A DNA stretch of 64,000 nt from Bacillota bacterium. Lineage in GTDB: Bacteria > Bacillota > Clostridia > Peptostreptococcales > Anaerovoracaceae. Location of the stretch: positions 1-64,000 of the forward strand of contig JAFQBD010000068.1 of NCBI GenBank assembly GCA_017416795.1, given 5' to 3'. A program made the position numbers and the translations under genes. Below are positions 16,329-25,413 of this stretch, in pieces; the stretch's first letter is position 1; each line of letters opens with the position of its first letter. Under the pieces are notes generated by a model. The model made no database searches. It worked only from the letters and a program-made list of their open reading frames with translations, and was not told the origin of the DNA.

Positions 16329-17306
16329 ATGTCAAAAACCAATATCAAAAAAATAGACATAATAGTGCCTTGTTATAATGAAGGCGATAATATAGATATC
16401 TTCTTTTGTGAAGTGGAGAAGGTGGTTTCTGATATCGGAGGATATGATTTCGGTTATATTTTCATCGATGACGGAAGTACTGACGATACACTCGAGAAGA
16501 TAAAGGCTTTAGCGTGCGGCAAAATGGATGATGTTGAATCAGGTGACGTTCATTATATCTCTTTCAGCCGTAACTTCGGCAAGGAAGCAGCCATGTATGC
16601 AGGCCTTAAGGCGGCAGGGGACAGACGAACTGACTATGCAGTCATCATCGATGCCGATCTTCAGCATCCGCCTCAGCTCATCAAAGACATGATAAGGATC
16701 ACTGAAGAAACGGGCTGCGACAGCTGTGCGGCAAGACGTGTTACGAGAAAAGGCGAACCTAGGATACGAAGCGTCTTTGCGAGAGCATTTTACAAGATAA
16801 TGAATCGCTACAGCGATATAGAAATAATCGACGGTGCCGTAGACTTCAGACTGATGAACAGCAAGATGATAAAGGCTATCGTCAGCATGCCTGAAAACCA
16901 GCGCTTTTCAAAAGGCATCTTCGCATGGGTAGGTTTTCATACCGAATGGATAGAATTCGAAAACGTGAAGAGACTTTCGGGAGAGAGCAAGTGGTCAGTA
17001 TGGAGCCTTACAAAGTACGCTATAGCAGGTTTCTTAGATTTCGCGGCATCTCCGCTGAAAGCCGTAGGTGTGTTTGGCGGGATAACTTCCGTTGGCGCCG
17101 CTATATATCTCATCATAGAAATATTGAAGACTCTCATAATGGGTATCGACGTTCCCGGATACGCGTCGATCATTTGTCTCATCCTCTTCTTCGGAGGACT
17201 CATCACAGCCGTGCTCAGTATAATGGGTGAATATATCGGCAGGATGTATATGGAAACAAAAGGAAGACCTATATATATAGAAAAGGAAAGCGATCTCGAT
17301 GACTAG
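16329..17306 (+). CDS. CsbB/GtrB-like polyprenyl-phosphate glycosyltransferase
   Basis: 325 residues. GT2 catalytic domain at residues 1-220: VPCYNEGDN near 14, IDDGSTDDT near 47, the nucleotide-sugar and metal site DADLQHPP near 111, and a QRFSKGIFAWVGF acceptor-side motif. Two C-terminal membrane helices (about 232-255 and 270-292) place it at the inner face of the membrane. Members of this family load a sugar onto undecaprenyl phosphate. The next gene overlaps by 8 nt and encodes YfhO; in Bacillus the CsbB-YfhO pair puts GlcNAc on lipoteichoic acid. The sugar used here is not determined. The ribosome binding site is weak (ACAGG). Confidence 0.85.
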   Translation: MSKTNIKKIDIIVPCYNEGDNIDIFFCEVEKVVSDIGGYDFGYIFIDDGSTDDTLEKIKALACGKMDDVESGDVHYISFSRNFGKEAAMYAGLKAAGDRRTDYAVIIDADLQHPPQLIKDMIRITEETGCDSCAARRVTRKGEPRIRSVFARAFYKIMNRYSDIEIIDGAVDFRLMNSKMIKAIVSMPENQRFSKGIFAWVGFHTEWIEFENVKRLSGESKWSVWSLTKYAIAGFLDFAASPLKAVGVFGGITSVGAAIYLIIEILKTLIMGIDVPGYASIICLILFFGGLITAVLSIMGEYIGRMYMETKGRPIYIEKESDLDD

Positions 17307-19986
17307 CGACAAGATGAGCAAGATCGATAAGATGCAGGGATTTCTTATCAGCAACAAATTCATATTTGCATCGTTTGCACTGCCGGTACTCATAATGGTA
17401 CTGGCTTTTGCTGCTAACGGGATATATCCGTTCGGCGAAGATCAGATCGCAGTTATAGATATGTACCATCAGTATGTTCCATTCCTTGCTGAACTGCAGT
17501 ACAAACTGCAGGAGGGCGGAAATCTATTCTACACATGGAACGGCGCCGGCGGCAGTAACTTCTGGAACTTGATGGCATATTACGGAGCAAGCCCGCTGAA
17601 TCTTTTATTGGCCCTTTTTCCGAAGAAGCTGATAATGGAAGGCGTGACATTCGTACTCATCATCAAGGTGGGTCTTGCGGGAAGCTTCATGGCGCTTTAT
17701 CTCAGATATATCAGCAGAAGATGCGATCTTATAACAGTGGCATTCGCTACTTTATATGCACTCTGTTCATATGTTATGGCATATTACTGGTGCATCATGT
17801 GGATAGATGCCGTAGCACTTCTGCCGCTTTGCATACTGGGTCTTAATAGGCTGATCGATGACGGCAGAGCAGTCATGTATGTGGTGTCGCTGGCACTGGT
17901 AGTGTTCTCCAATTATTACATGGCCATAATGGTATGCATATTCATCATGTTTTATTATCCTGTGCTGTACTTTATCAAAGTGCGCGGAGGCGGTGTGAAA
18001 AAGTGCGCAGCTACGACAGGAAAGGCTGTAGGCTATTCCCTCCTTGGGGTGGTCATGGCTGCTGTGATGCTGCTTCCGACATATATCAGCATGCAGAGTA
18101 CGTATTATATATCGTCTCAGATGCCTGATAAGTGGGAGATATACAATGATGCTCTCGATGTGATCAACCAGCTGCTGCCGTATACTGAACTGACATTCAG
18201 AGAAGGGCTTCCGAATCTTTACTGCGGCATGATCGTAGTAATACTGCTGGTGCTCTATGCGCTGGATCAGAAAGTGACTCTCAGAGAAAAAGCTCTGAAC
18301 GGAGTATTCATGCTGTTCATGTTCTTCAGCCTCAATACTAATAAGCTGGATTTTCTGTGGCATGGACTTCATTTCCCTAATCAGCTGCCGTTCAGATATA
18401 CCTTCGTGATATGCTTCCTTCTCATAGGGATAGCATATAAAACGTTCCTTGATATAGACAGGTTCAGCATCAAACATCTGTGGACTATATTGGCAGCCGG
18501 AACAGGATATTATCTGGCGGCCCAGAAACTTATGGCAAAGCAGGAATATGATCTGGATCTATTCCTTTACGGAGGAATAGCATGGCTGATCATTTACTGT
18601 GGAGTAATGATACTCCATAGGAAAGGATACTTTCTCAAACAGACCTTCCCTGTCTTGATAGCCATAATAATCGCGGCGGAGATGGCTGCGGGAGCCTGCA
18701 TTTCATTCAAGGAAATAGGCAACAGCTACAGAGAAGGGTATTTTGCCAACAGCAAAGATATAATCAAGCTAGCAGAGAAAACTAACGAAGAGTTTTCAAG
18801 AACTGAGATGGACTACCTTTATACCCTCAACAGTCCGGCCATGTACCATTACAGAGGGATGTCACAGTTCTCATCATCCATCAATGCAGATACTACGTAC
18901 CTCATGGAAAAGATCGGGCTTGACGGATCGCCCGGCAGGAACAGGTTCAATTACAATCAGACTGCACCGCCGGTCAATGCCATGCTGAACATCAAATATC
19001 TCATCAGCAAGAATGAAGAGATAAAAGATCCTGATTTCAAGAAAGTAGATACTTCCGGATATTCGGGATTATATGAAAGTAAATATCCGCTTTCCATAGG
19101 ATATATGACAGGCGGAGAGATAAGGACATGGGATACGGGAAGCGAGAATCCGTTCGAAGTGATCGACGATTACGTGAGAGCGGCTACAGGCAATACTTAT
19201 GATACTGTTTTCAAACGTATAGATGAGCCTTCGGTAAAAGCGAAGAACGTTACGGCTAAGAACGTCGCTGACGGCAGATATGAAGTCAAGACACAAGGCA
19301 GCGCAGCTACAGCCAAAGTGACTCTCAAATATACAGCTGAGGATACGGAAAAGTATTACGTCTTTATAGAAGCTGCGAATGCTGACTGTATAACAGCAAG
19401 CAACGGCAACAAAATAGAAGATATCGATATAAGAAATGATTGTGGATCCATAGTCAATATCGGGACTATGAAAAAAGGTGAGTCCTTCACGATAACGGTC
19501 GATTACAAAAAGAAGATCGGTGATATCAAATGCCACGTGAGAAGTCTTGATTACGATACTTGGGACAAGACTTATGCGATGCTTTCAAGAAATATGATGG
19601 AAGTTACCGACTTCAGAGACAATCATATCGAAGGAACGGTAACTGCCGATGAAAGCGGCGTTCTCGTTACATCGATCCCATATGATAAGGGCTGGACGCT
19701 GAAAGTTAACGGAGTGCGAAAAGAAATAAGCGAGCTTACCGGCAATGTGTGGATTTCCGTACCGCTTCAGGAAGGCCGGCATGAGATAAGCCTTACGTTC
19801 AGACCTCCGGGTATTCTGGCAGGACTGATCATCACAGTTGTTTCTGCACTGATACTGGCACTTACTCAAATAATGCGAAAGAGGCGGATATCCGCCTCGG
19901 AAGATGCTAGCTTCTCCATAGAATTGCCAGAGATCCCAGAAGATCGGGAATGTCAGCAAGAGGAAGCTGATTATAATAAAATATAA
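17299..19986 (+). CDS. YfhO family membrane glycosyltransferase
   Basis: 895 residues. Residues about 20-470 contain 12 or more membrane helices, with an early extracytoplasmic DQIAVIDMYHQYVPF segment of GT-C-type enzymes. A large external domain follows (about 480-840) and one last helix lies near 850-870 before a charged tail. In studied pairs YfhO takes the sugar from the undecaprenyl carrier made by CsbB and transfers it to a surface polymer outside the cell. Translation is coupled to the CsbB-like gene (8-nt overlap). The last 80 nt overlap the 3' end of the convergent MocR gene, and a perfect 18-bp palindrome lies in this tail. Confidence 0.87.
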   Translation: MTSDKMSKIDKMQGFLISNKFIFASFALPVLIMVLAFAANGIYPFGEDQIAVIDMYHQYVPFLAELQYKLQEGGNLFYTWNGAGGSNFWNLMAYYGASPLNLLLALFPKKLIMEGVTFVLIIKVGLAGSFMALYLRYISRRCDLITVAFATLYALCSYVMAYYWCIMWIDAVALLPLCILGLNRLIDDGRAVMYVVSLALVVFSNYYMAIMVCIFIMFYYPVLYFIKVRGGGVKKCAATTGKAVGYSLLGVVMAAVMLLPTYISMQSTYYISSQMPDKWEIYNDALDVINQLLPYTELTFREGLPNLYCGMIVVILLVLYALDQKVTLREKALNGVFMLFMFFSLNTNKLDFLWHGLHFPNQLPFRYTFVICFLLIGIAYKTFLDIDRFSIKHLWTILAAGTGYYLAAQKLMAKQEYDLDLFLYGGIAWLIIYCGVMILHRKGYFLKQTFPVLIAIIIAAEMAAGACISFKEIGNSYREGYFANSKDIIKLAEKTNEEFSRTEMDYLYTLNSPAMYHYRGMSQFSSSINADTTYLMEKIGLDGSPGRNRFNYNQTAPPVNAMLNIKYLISKNEEIKDPDFKKVDTSGYSGLYESKYPLSIGYMTGGEIRTWDTGSENPFEVIDDYVRAATGNTYDTVFKRIDEPSVKAKNVTAKNVADGRYEVKTQGSAATAKVTLKYTAEDTEKYYVFIEAANADCITASNGNKIEDIDIRNDCGSIVNIGTMKKGESFTITVDYKKKIGDIKCHVRSLDYDTWDKTYAMLSRNMMEVTDFRDNHIEGTVTADESGVLVTSIPYDKGWTLKVNGVRKEISELTGNVWISVPLQEGRHEISLTFRPPGILAGLIITVVSALILALTQIMRKRRISASEDASFSIELPEIPEDRECQQEEADYNKI
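19881..19898 (-). terminator. Palindromic hairpin after mocR, inside yfhO
   Basis: Perfect 18-bp palindrome GAGGCGGATATCCGCCTC, starting 9 nt after the mocR stop when read on the minus strand and followed by TTTC. It lies in coding sequence of yfhO. A modest terminator for mocR is the simplest reading. Confidence 0.5.
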
Positions 19987-21289
19987 GAAGATCTTTTTCA
20001 AGAACTGAAATAGGGAGGCCGAGACTTTCGGCTTCCTTTTTTAATGTTTCGGCATCTTTGTCGGAATTCACTTTAAGTATCACGTTCATTCCGGAATATG
20101 TATTTCTTACATTGATGAAATCTGCGGCATTTGCAGATAATGTGTCTATAACGAGATTTAGTTTCTGTGAGTACAACTTACGCAGTTTCTTGATGTGGGT
20201 CTGGTAGTTGCCTGTTTCCATGAACATGGCAAGTGTCAGCTGCTCCAGCTTGGAACATGTCTGGGAATAATCTGCGGCCATAGATGAAAACAGTCTTGCC
20301 ATCTCTTCCGGAAGGACCATATAACTGATTCTTACGGCAGCAAAAAGTGTACTTGAAAATGACCCCAGGTAGATGACGCGGTCACTGCCTTCGAGGCTTT
20401 TGAGCGCAGGGACAGGTTTTCCGAAGTATCTAAGTTCGCTGTCGTAATCGTCTTCGATGATGTAACTATCGTTTTCCTCTGCCCATCTAAGCAGTTCATA
20501 TCTTCTGCCTACAGGCATCACCGCACCTGTAAAGTTGTTGTTTGAAGGACTGACATATGCAGCTGTCCGTATATTGGCAGGAAGCTTTTCGATCATAAGA
20601 CCGTCGCCGGATGATGCAACATCAGTTATGGCAAAACCTCTGTCTCTGAAAATATTTCTTACAGGAGCATAACCCGGCTTTTCCAAAGCCACATGATCTA
20701 TCCCTATTTTTCTCAAGATGGTGGAAAGATGATTTGTGATCTGCTGGGTGCCGGCACCGATGATTATCTGATGTGGGCTGCAGGATACACCTCGAGACAT
20801 GTAAAGATATTTGGCGATCTCTGAACGAAGTACCGATTCTCCTTGAGGATCTCCTTCGAAGAAAAGAGCAGGTGAATACTCTGTGAGGATCTTATTCATG
20901 CATTTCTTCCACTTGTTGAAATCGAAACAGTCGGGGTCGTGGATCAAAGAATCTGTGTCATGAAGGAGTGCACTTTGCATATCAGACACTTGCGGAGCAA
21001 AAAACTCTTTTTCGGCAGGAACAGTTTTTTCGGAGTGAGGAAACACCTTATCTACATAGTATCCCGACTGGGCTTTGCTGTATATATAGCCTTCCACAAG
21101 GAGCTGGTTGTAGCACTGTTCGATAGTAGTTATGGATAGACCTGTTGATTTTGCTAGGTTTCGCAGCGATGGGAGCTTTTCTCCCGCAGAGATTTCGCCT
21201 CTTAGGATCGCTTCGCTGATATGATCGTATAGCTGCAGATAATATGGTCGTTTTCTTGTTTCGTCCAGGACGGGAAGTATGGCTTTCAT
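19907..21289 (-). CDS. MocR/PdxR-type regulator with degenerate aminotransferase domain
   Basis: 460 residues. N-terminal GntR winged helix (about 10-75, SLRNLAKSTGLSITTIEQCYNQL), a linker, then a fold type I aminotransferase domain from about 110. The PLP contacts are partly kept (DDYDSE near residue 280), but the Lys that should hold PLP is replaced: the motif reads YLGSFSSTLF, with Ser313 at the place of the usual SK. The gene is divergent from an ECF S-component, the arrangement of PdxR with vitamin B6 uptake genes, so it probably controls that transporter. Its 3' end overlaps yfhO by 80 nt. Spacing to the S-component start is 115 nt and holds inverted repeats. Confidence 0.87.
   Translation of the reverse strand: MKAILPVLDETRKRPYYLQLYDHISEAILRGEISAGEKLPSLRNLAKSTGLSITTIEQCYNQLLVEGYIYSKAQSGYYVDKVFPHSEKTVPAEKEFFAPQVSDMQSALLHDTDSLIHDPDCFDFNKWKKCMNKILTEYSPALFFEGDPQGESVLRSEIAKYLYMSRGVSCSPHQIIIGAGTQQITNHLSTILRKIGIDHVALEKPGYAPVRNIFRDRGFAITDVASSGDGLMIEKLPANIRTAAYVSPSNNNFTGAVMPVGRRYELLRWAEENDSYIIEDDYDSELRYFGKPVPALKSLEGSDRVIYLGSFSSTLFAAVRISYMVLPEEMARLFSSMAADYSQTCSKLEQLTLAMFMETGNYQTHIKKLRKLYSQKLNLVIDTLSANAADFINVRNTYSGMNVILKVNSDKDAETLKKEAESLGLPISVLEKDLLIFYYNQLPLADIPDLLGSLAILWRS
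20014..20042 (+). terminator. Terminator of yfhO, inside mocR
   Basis: GGAGGCCGA / TCGGCTTCC (one wobble), short loop, then six T. It lies 28 nt after the yfhO stop and within the coding sequence of mocR on the other strand. Confidence 0.85.
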
Positions 21290-21301
21290 GATAAAACTCC
21301 T

Positions 21302-21351
21302 AACTGTTATTATAAAAATAATTATTTTTGTATATTTAATTAATTACAGTT
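21302..21351. promoter_or_regulatory. Candidate MocR operator region
   Basis: AACTGT (21302-21307) is inverted as ACAGTT (21346-21351), and between them lies a perfect 16-bp palindrome AAAAATAATTATTTTT (21314-21329). A GTATCATAGTATAC element follows at about 21356. The region lies between mocR and the S-component gene and is very A+T-rich. Confidence 0.45.
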
Positions 21352-21404
21352 CTTATGTATCATAGTATACAGCAAACACTTTCAATTGAAAAGGGGGAAT
21401 AATT

Positions 21405-21965
21405 ATGCAGACAAATAAGCATACGTCCAAACTAGTTTTAACTGCACTTATGATGTGCGTCATCATGGTATCTATTATGTTCATAAAAATACCTATCCCG
21501 TTCACTCAAGGATATGTGCATCCGGGAGATGCCATGGTATTTTTGTCAGTACTTGTATTAGGCTGGAAATACGGTGCTGCGGCAGCGGCTTTCGGAGCAA
21601 TGCTGGGAGATGTGATGGGCGGCTTTGCTGCTTGGGCTCCGTGGACATTTGGTATAAAAGGTATAATGGCGATCATTCTTGGACTGATCATAGAGATGGC
21701 ATTCAGAAAGGAAGGCAGAAGCCGTAATTCAGTCATGGCATTTATCATCATAGGAATGGTCATAGCAGGAGCATTTATGACGGCAGGATATTATGTGGCC
21801 GAAGGTATCATGTACGGCAACTGGGTCGTGGCAGCTCTTGGCATACCATGGAATATAGGACAGTTCGTAGTAGGTATGGTGCTGGCTCTTATAATAGCAG
21901 AAGCTCTTTTGAAGACACCTGCAAAGAAATATTTTACATATAGACTACCTGCCAAAAACGAGTAA
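21405..21965 (+). CDS. ECF transporter S-component, possibly for vitamin B6
   Basis: 186 residues, about six membrane helices. It matches the PF07155-like ECF S-component group: an N-terminal LTALMMCVIMV helix, a GYVHPGDAMVFLSVLVLG motif near residue 35, a GAMLGDVMGGFAAWAPWTF loop near 65 and a GIPWNIGQFVVG motif near 145. It binds a vitamin-like substrate and needs EcfA1, EcfA2 and EcfT, encoded 1-3 kb downstream, for energy. The divergent MocR gene suggests pyridoxal or pyridoxine; this rests on context only. SD AAGGGGG about 8 nt before the ATG. Confidence 0.82.
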   Translation: MQTNKHTSKLVLTALMMCVIMVSIMFIKIPIPFTQGYVHPGDAMVFLSVLVLGWKYGAAAAAFGAMLGDVMGGFAAWAPWTFGIKGIMAIILGLIIEMAFRKEGRSRNSVMAFIIIGMVIAGAFMTAGYYVAEGIMYGNWVVAALGIPWNIGQFVVGMVLALIIAEALLKTPAKKYFTYRLPAKNE

Positions 21966-21986
21966 TAAAAAACAAGCAATATAGAC

Positions 21987-22015
21987 TTTCCAAAAAGGGT
22001 AAAGAATGATAAAAT
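21987..22015 (+). promoter_or_regulatory. Candidate promoter of aroD-ecf-trmB
   Basis: Weak TTTCCA (21987-21992), 17-nt spacer, TAAAAT (22010-22015) with an extended TGA. 34 nt before the aroD ATG. Confidence 0.4.
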
Positions 22016-22049
22016 AAACTTTACGCAATAGTTAGGAAGGTTTGCAGCT

Positions 22050-22865
22050 ATGAATATGATAAACAATGGATTAAAGGTCAGAGAAATGATCCTGCAGCCG
22101 GGAAGACCGAAGGTGGCGGTGCCCATCGTTTCCACCCAGCCTGCAGATATAATAGAAGAATGCGAAAGCTTGAAAGAAGTGCCATGTGACATGGTCGAAT
22201 GGAGGGCTGACTATTACTTGTCAGACATCGAAGACCTTGATGGCTATCTGAGCGATATGAACGGGTATCTTGATATGGTAAAGATCCTTGATGATCTTAA
22301 CTATATCGCTGATGATAAGCCGCTTATATTCACAGTGAGATCGGCAGCACAGGGCGGCATGGTGCAGGTAACGAGAGAGCAGCTTGAGAGTATATACGGA
22401 ATCGCAGCAGAAACTAAGCTGGTCGACTTCATCGATATAGAGATGATGGATAAAGACGGTAATGTTCATGAAGAATGGCTCAGACAGCAGATAGATGAAG
22501 CACATAAACATGGCGTGAAAGTCATCTTATCTCATCACGATCACGATAAGATGCCGGCACCGGGTGAGCTGATCGAATTAGTGAAGCAGATGTATAAGCT
22601 CGGGGCAGACATTTGTAAGGTGGCTGCTATGGCATCGGATAAGACTAAAACAGAGAACCTGATCAAAGTCACTGCATATTTGACAAAGAACAATATAGGT
22701 CCCGTAGTTATGATCGCTATGGGAAAAGCGGGAATGGTGTCAAGAGTCGCAGGCGGTAAGTACGGCTCATGTATCACCTTCGCGGCAGGCAAAAGCGGAT
22801 CTGCACCGGGACAGGCAGATGCACACACTATGAAGAAATGGCTGGATAGCTACTACGGCGCATAA
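22050..22865 (+). CDS. aroD: 3-dehydroquinate dehydratase, type I
   Basis: 271 residues, cytoplasmic, third step of the shikimate pathway. Catalytic set of the type I (Schiff base) class: EWRADY near residue 50, FTVRS near 93, the His pair in LSHHDHD near 157 and the Schiff-base Lys in ICKVAAM near 191. C-terminal AAGKSGSAPGQ closes the active site. SD AGGAAGG 9 nt upstream. The gene is followed at short spacing by the ECF energising module; I know of no functional link, so co-transcription may be incidental. Confidence 0.93.
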   Translation: MNMINNGLKVREMILQPGRPKVAVPIVSTQPADIIEECESLKEVPCDMVEWRADYYLSDIEDLDGYLSDMNGYLDMVKILDDLNYIADDKPLIFTVRSAAQGGMVQVTREQLESIYGIAAETKLVDFIDIEMMDKDGNVHEEWLRQQIDEAHKHGVKVILSHHDHDKMPAPGELIELVKQMYKLGADICKVAAMASDKTKTENLIKVTAYLTKNNIGPVVMIAMGKAGMVSRVAGGKYGSCITFAAGKSGSAPGQADAHTMKKWLDSYYGA

Positions 22866-22898
22866 GCGCTGAAGGCTTGACGGCGAAAGGAAGCTTAG

Positions 22899-23732
22899 AT
22901 GACAGATTTCATAAAGATAGAAAATCTGGTATTTGATTATATAAAGAATGAGGACGGACATACGATAAGGGCGATAGATGATGTCAGTTTCACGGTGGAA
23001 AGAGGAAGTTTCACTGCTGTCATAGGACAGAACGGCTCCGGCAAATCTACTCTTGCCAAGAACATCAACGGTCTGCTTATGCCTACGTCCGGCAAGATCT
23101 ATGTGGACGGGCTGGACACTTCGGATGAAGCTAATATCTGGGATATACGCCAGAAAGTAGCTATGGTTTTTCAAAATCCGGACAATCAGATCGTATCATC
23201 CATTGTGGAAGATGATGTGGCATTCGGTCCTGAAAATCTCGGCATAGATCCCACTGAGATAAGAACGCGTGTCGATGAAGCTCTCGTGGGAGTTGAGATG
23301 TATGAGCACAGGAAGAAAGCTCCGCATCTTCTTTCGGGAGGACAGAAACAGCGCATCGCGATCGCAGGTGCAGTTGCCATGGAACCTGAATGTATCGTAT
23401 TCGATGAGCCTACTGCCATGCTGGATCCGAAGGGCAGAAAAGAAGTTCTTGAAGTTATACGAAAGCTCAATGCCAAAGGTATAACTGTGCTGCTCATAAC
23501 TCACTTCATGGAAGAAGCTGCACAGGCAGACAAGATCGCAGTTATGGATGACGGGGTTTTGAAAATGGTAGGGACTCCCGATGAGATATTCTTAAGAGCA
23601 GAGGAATTAAAAGCCCTCAGTCTCGGCGTGCCTCCGGCAGTAGATCTGTCGATGAAGCTGAGAGAGAGAGGAATAGAAGTACCTGAGGGTATTCTTGATA
23701 TAGATGAGATGGTGGAATATTTATGTCGATAG
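22899..23732 (+). CDS. ecfA1: ECF transporter ATPase EcfA1
   Basis: 277 residues. Walker A GQNGSGKS near residue 46, Q-loop VFQNPDNQI near 89, signature LLSGGQKQR near 146, Walker B CIVFDEPTAMLDP near 166, and the C-terminal ECF-specific domain. Couples ATP hydrolysis to substrate uptake by S-components through EcfT. The last 10 nt overlap the start of the second ATPase gene. SD AAAGGAAG upstream of the ATG. Confidence 0.94.
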   Translation: MTDFIKIENLVFDYIKNEDGHTIRAIDDVSFTVERGSFTAVIGQNGSGKSTLAKNINGLLMPTSGKIYVDGLDTSDEANIWDIRQKVAMVFQNPDNQIVSSIVEDDVAFGPENLGIDPTEIRTRVDEALVGVEMYEHRKKAPHLLSGGQKQRIAIAGAVAMEPECIVFDEPTAMLDPKGRKEVLEVIRKLNAKGITVLLITHFMEEAAQADKIAVMDDGVLKMVGTPDEIFLRAEELKALSLGVPPAVDLSMKLRERGIEVPEGILDIDEMVEYLCR

Positions 23733-24571
23733 AAGTAAGAGGATTAACACATATATATAGTGAAGGTCTGCCTCACGAATCGATAGCTATCGAAGACGTG
23801 ACTTTCAAGGCTGAGGCAGGTCAGCTTGTCGGCATCATAGGACATACCGGCTCCGGCAAGTCAACGCTGATGCAGCATCTCAACGGATTGCTCAAGCCGA
23901 AGTCGGGTACTATAGTGATAGGCGAGACTGACATAACAGCTGACGGAGTAGTTATGAGGGATATAAGAAGGAAGATAGGATTAGTATTCCAGTATCCTGA
24001 ATATCAGCTCTTTGAAGAGACTGTAGCTAAAGACGTAGCCTTCGGTCCGAGGAACCTGGGGCTTTCCGAAGAAGAGATAGACGCCAGGATAGAAGAAGCA
24101 GTGGAGATGGTAGGACTTGATTACCATGCCATCAAGAATGTTTCTCCGTTCGATCTTTCCGGAGGACAGAAGCGCAGAGTCGCTATCGCAGGCGTTATAG
24201 CTATGAAACCTGAAGTGCTCATACTTGATGAGCCAACTGCAGGTCTCAACCCGAAAGCTCACGAAGATATCCTGGAGATGGTCAAGACTATCCACAGGAA
24301 TGAAAACAATATCATATTCCTGGTTTCGCATAATATGAACGATATAGCCAGGATGTCTGATAAAGTTCTGGTCATGGATCATGGAAAGCTCGTTATGGAC
24401 GGCACGCCTGAAGATGTTTTCTCAAGAGGCGAAGAGCTGAAGGCGATGGGGCTTGATGTGCCGGATTCAATGGAGATCGTGTCCAAGCTTAAGGCTAAGG
24501 GTATGGATATAAAGGGTGCCTGCCTCACTATGGATGAAGCAGCAGATAAGATCGCAGAGATCTTAAAATAA
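23723..24571 (+). CDS. ecfA2: ECF transporter ATPase EcfA2
   Basis: 282 residues. Walker A GHTGSGKS near residue 39, Q-loop VFQYPEYQLFEETV (the EcfA2-type sequence), signature LSGGQKRR, Walker B LILDEPTAGLNP. Forms the heterodimer with EcfA1, to which it is translationally coupled by overlap. EcfT follows after 29 nt. Confidence 0.94.
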   Translation: MSIEVRGLTHIYSEGLPHESIAIEDVTFKAEAGQLVGIIGHTGSGKSTLMQHLNGLLKPKSGTIVIGETDITADGVVMRDIRRKIGLVFQYPEYQLFEETVAKDVAFGPRNLGLSEEEIDARIEEAVEMVGLDYHAIKNVSPFDLSGGQKRRVAIAGVIAMKPEVLILDEPTAGLNPKAHEDILEMVKTIHRNENNIIFLVSHNMNDIARMSDKVLVMDHGKLVMDGTPEDVFSRGEELKAMGLDVPDSMEIVSKLKAKGMDIKGACLTMDEAADKIAEILK

Positions 24572-24600
24572 AATGATAAACGAAATAAGGTTAAGATAGA

Positions 24601-25404
24601 ATGGCAATAAGAGACATCACATTAGGACAATATTATCCGGGCAGCTCCTGGATCCACAAACTGGACCCGAGAGTCAAGATAATGGCAACGATACTGTACA
24701 TCGTAGCCCTTTTTGTGGTGGATGACTTCATTGGATTCGCTATTGCAGCGGCAGGGCTTGCATCTGTGATAATCATATCCAAGGTCCCTCTCAGTTATAT
24801 ACTGCGAGGTTTGAAACCGGTATTCCTTATTATCTCTTTCACATTGATCATCAATATGTTCATGATAAAGGGCGAGGTGCTGGTCTCATTCTGGATATTC
24901 GAGATAACGAGAGAAGGACTCAGGACAGCCATATTCATGGCTATAAGGCTGATACTGCTGATCATAGGCTCGTCCCTTTTGACGCTGACTACTAAGCCGA
25001 TAAGCCTTACTGACGGGATAGAAGCATTGCTTTCTCCGTTCAAGAAGATAGGACTTCCCGCGCATGATCTTGCCATGATGATGACTATAGCATTAAGATT
25101 CATACCGACTCTCATGGAAGAGACCGATAAGATAATGAAGGCTCAGCAGGCGCGAGGCGCAGATTTTGAAAGTGGTAATCTGATGAGCAGAGCGAAAGCC
25201 CTGATTCCTATTTTAGTGCCGCTTTTCATAAGTGCGTTCAGGATAGCTCATGACCTGGCAATGGCTATGGAAGCAAGATGTTACGGGTGTGATATCAAGA
25301 GGACCAGGATGAACGGCATGAAGTTTGCCGGACGAGATGTGGCAGCATCCATACTGTACGTGCTGTTTTTGGCTGCCATAATACTGCAGCGAGTGCTTAT
25401 GTAA
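24601..25404 (+). CDS. ecfT: ECF transporter transmembrane protein EcfT
   Basis: 267 residues, N-terminal LGQYYPGSSWIHKLDPRVK signature, several membrane helices, and the two coupling-helix motifs with ARG: AQQARGADF near residue 181 and the later AMEARCYGC near 220 (the second usually reads A-R-G/C). These contact the two EcfA subunits. One general module for all S-components in the cell is the usual state in Firmicutes; the S-component at 21405 is the nearest user. SD is poor (AAGGTTAAG). Confidence 0.93.
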   Translation: MAIRDITLGQYYPGSSWIHKLDPRVKIMATILYIVALFVVDDFIGFAIAAAGLASVIIISKVPLSYILRGLKPVFLIISFTLIINMFMIKGEVLVSFWIFEITREGLRTAIFMAIRLILLIIGSSLLTLTTKPISLTDGIEALLSPFKKIGLPAHDLAMMMTIALRFIPTLMEETDKIMKAQQARGADFESGNLMSRAKALIPILVPLFISAFRIAHDLAMAMEARCYGCDIKRTRMNGMKFAGRDVAASILYVLFLAAIILQRVLM

Positions 25405-25413
25405 AGGTGATAT

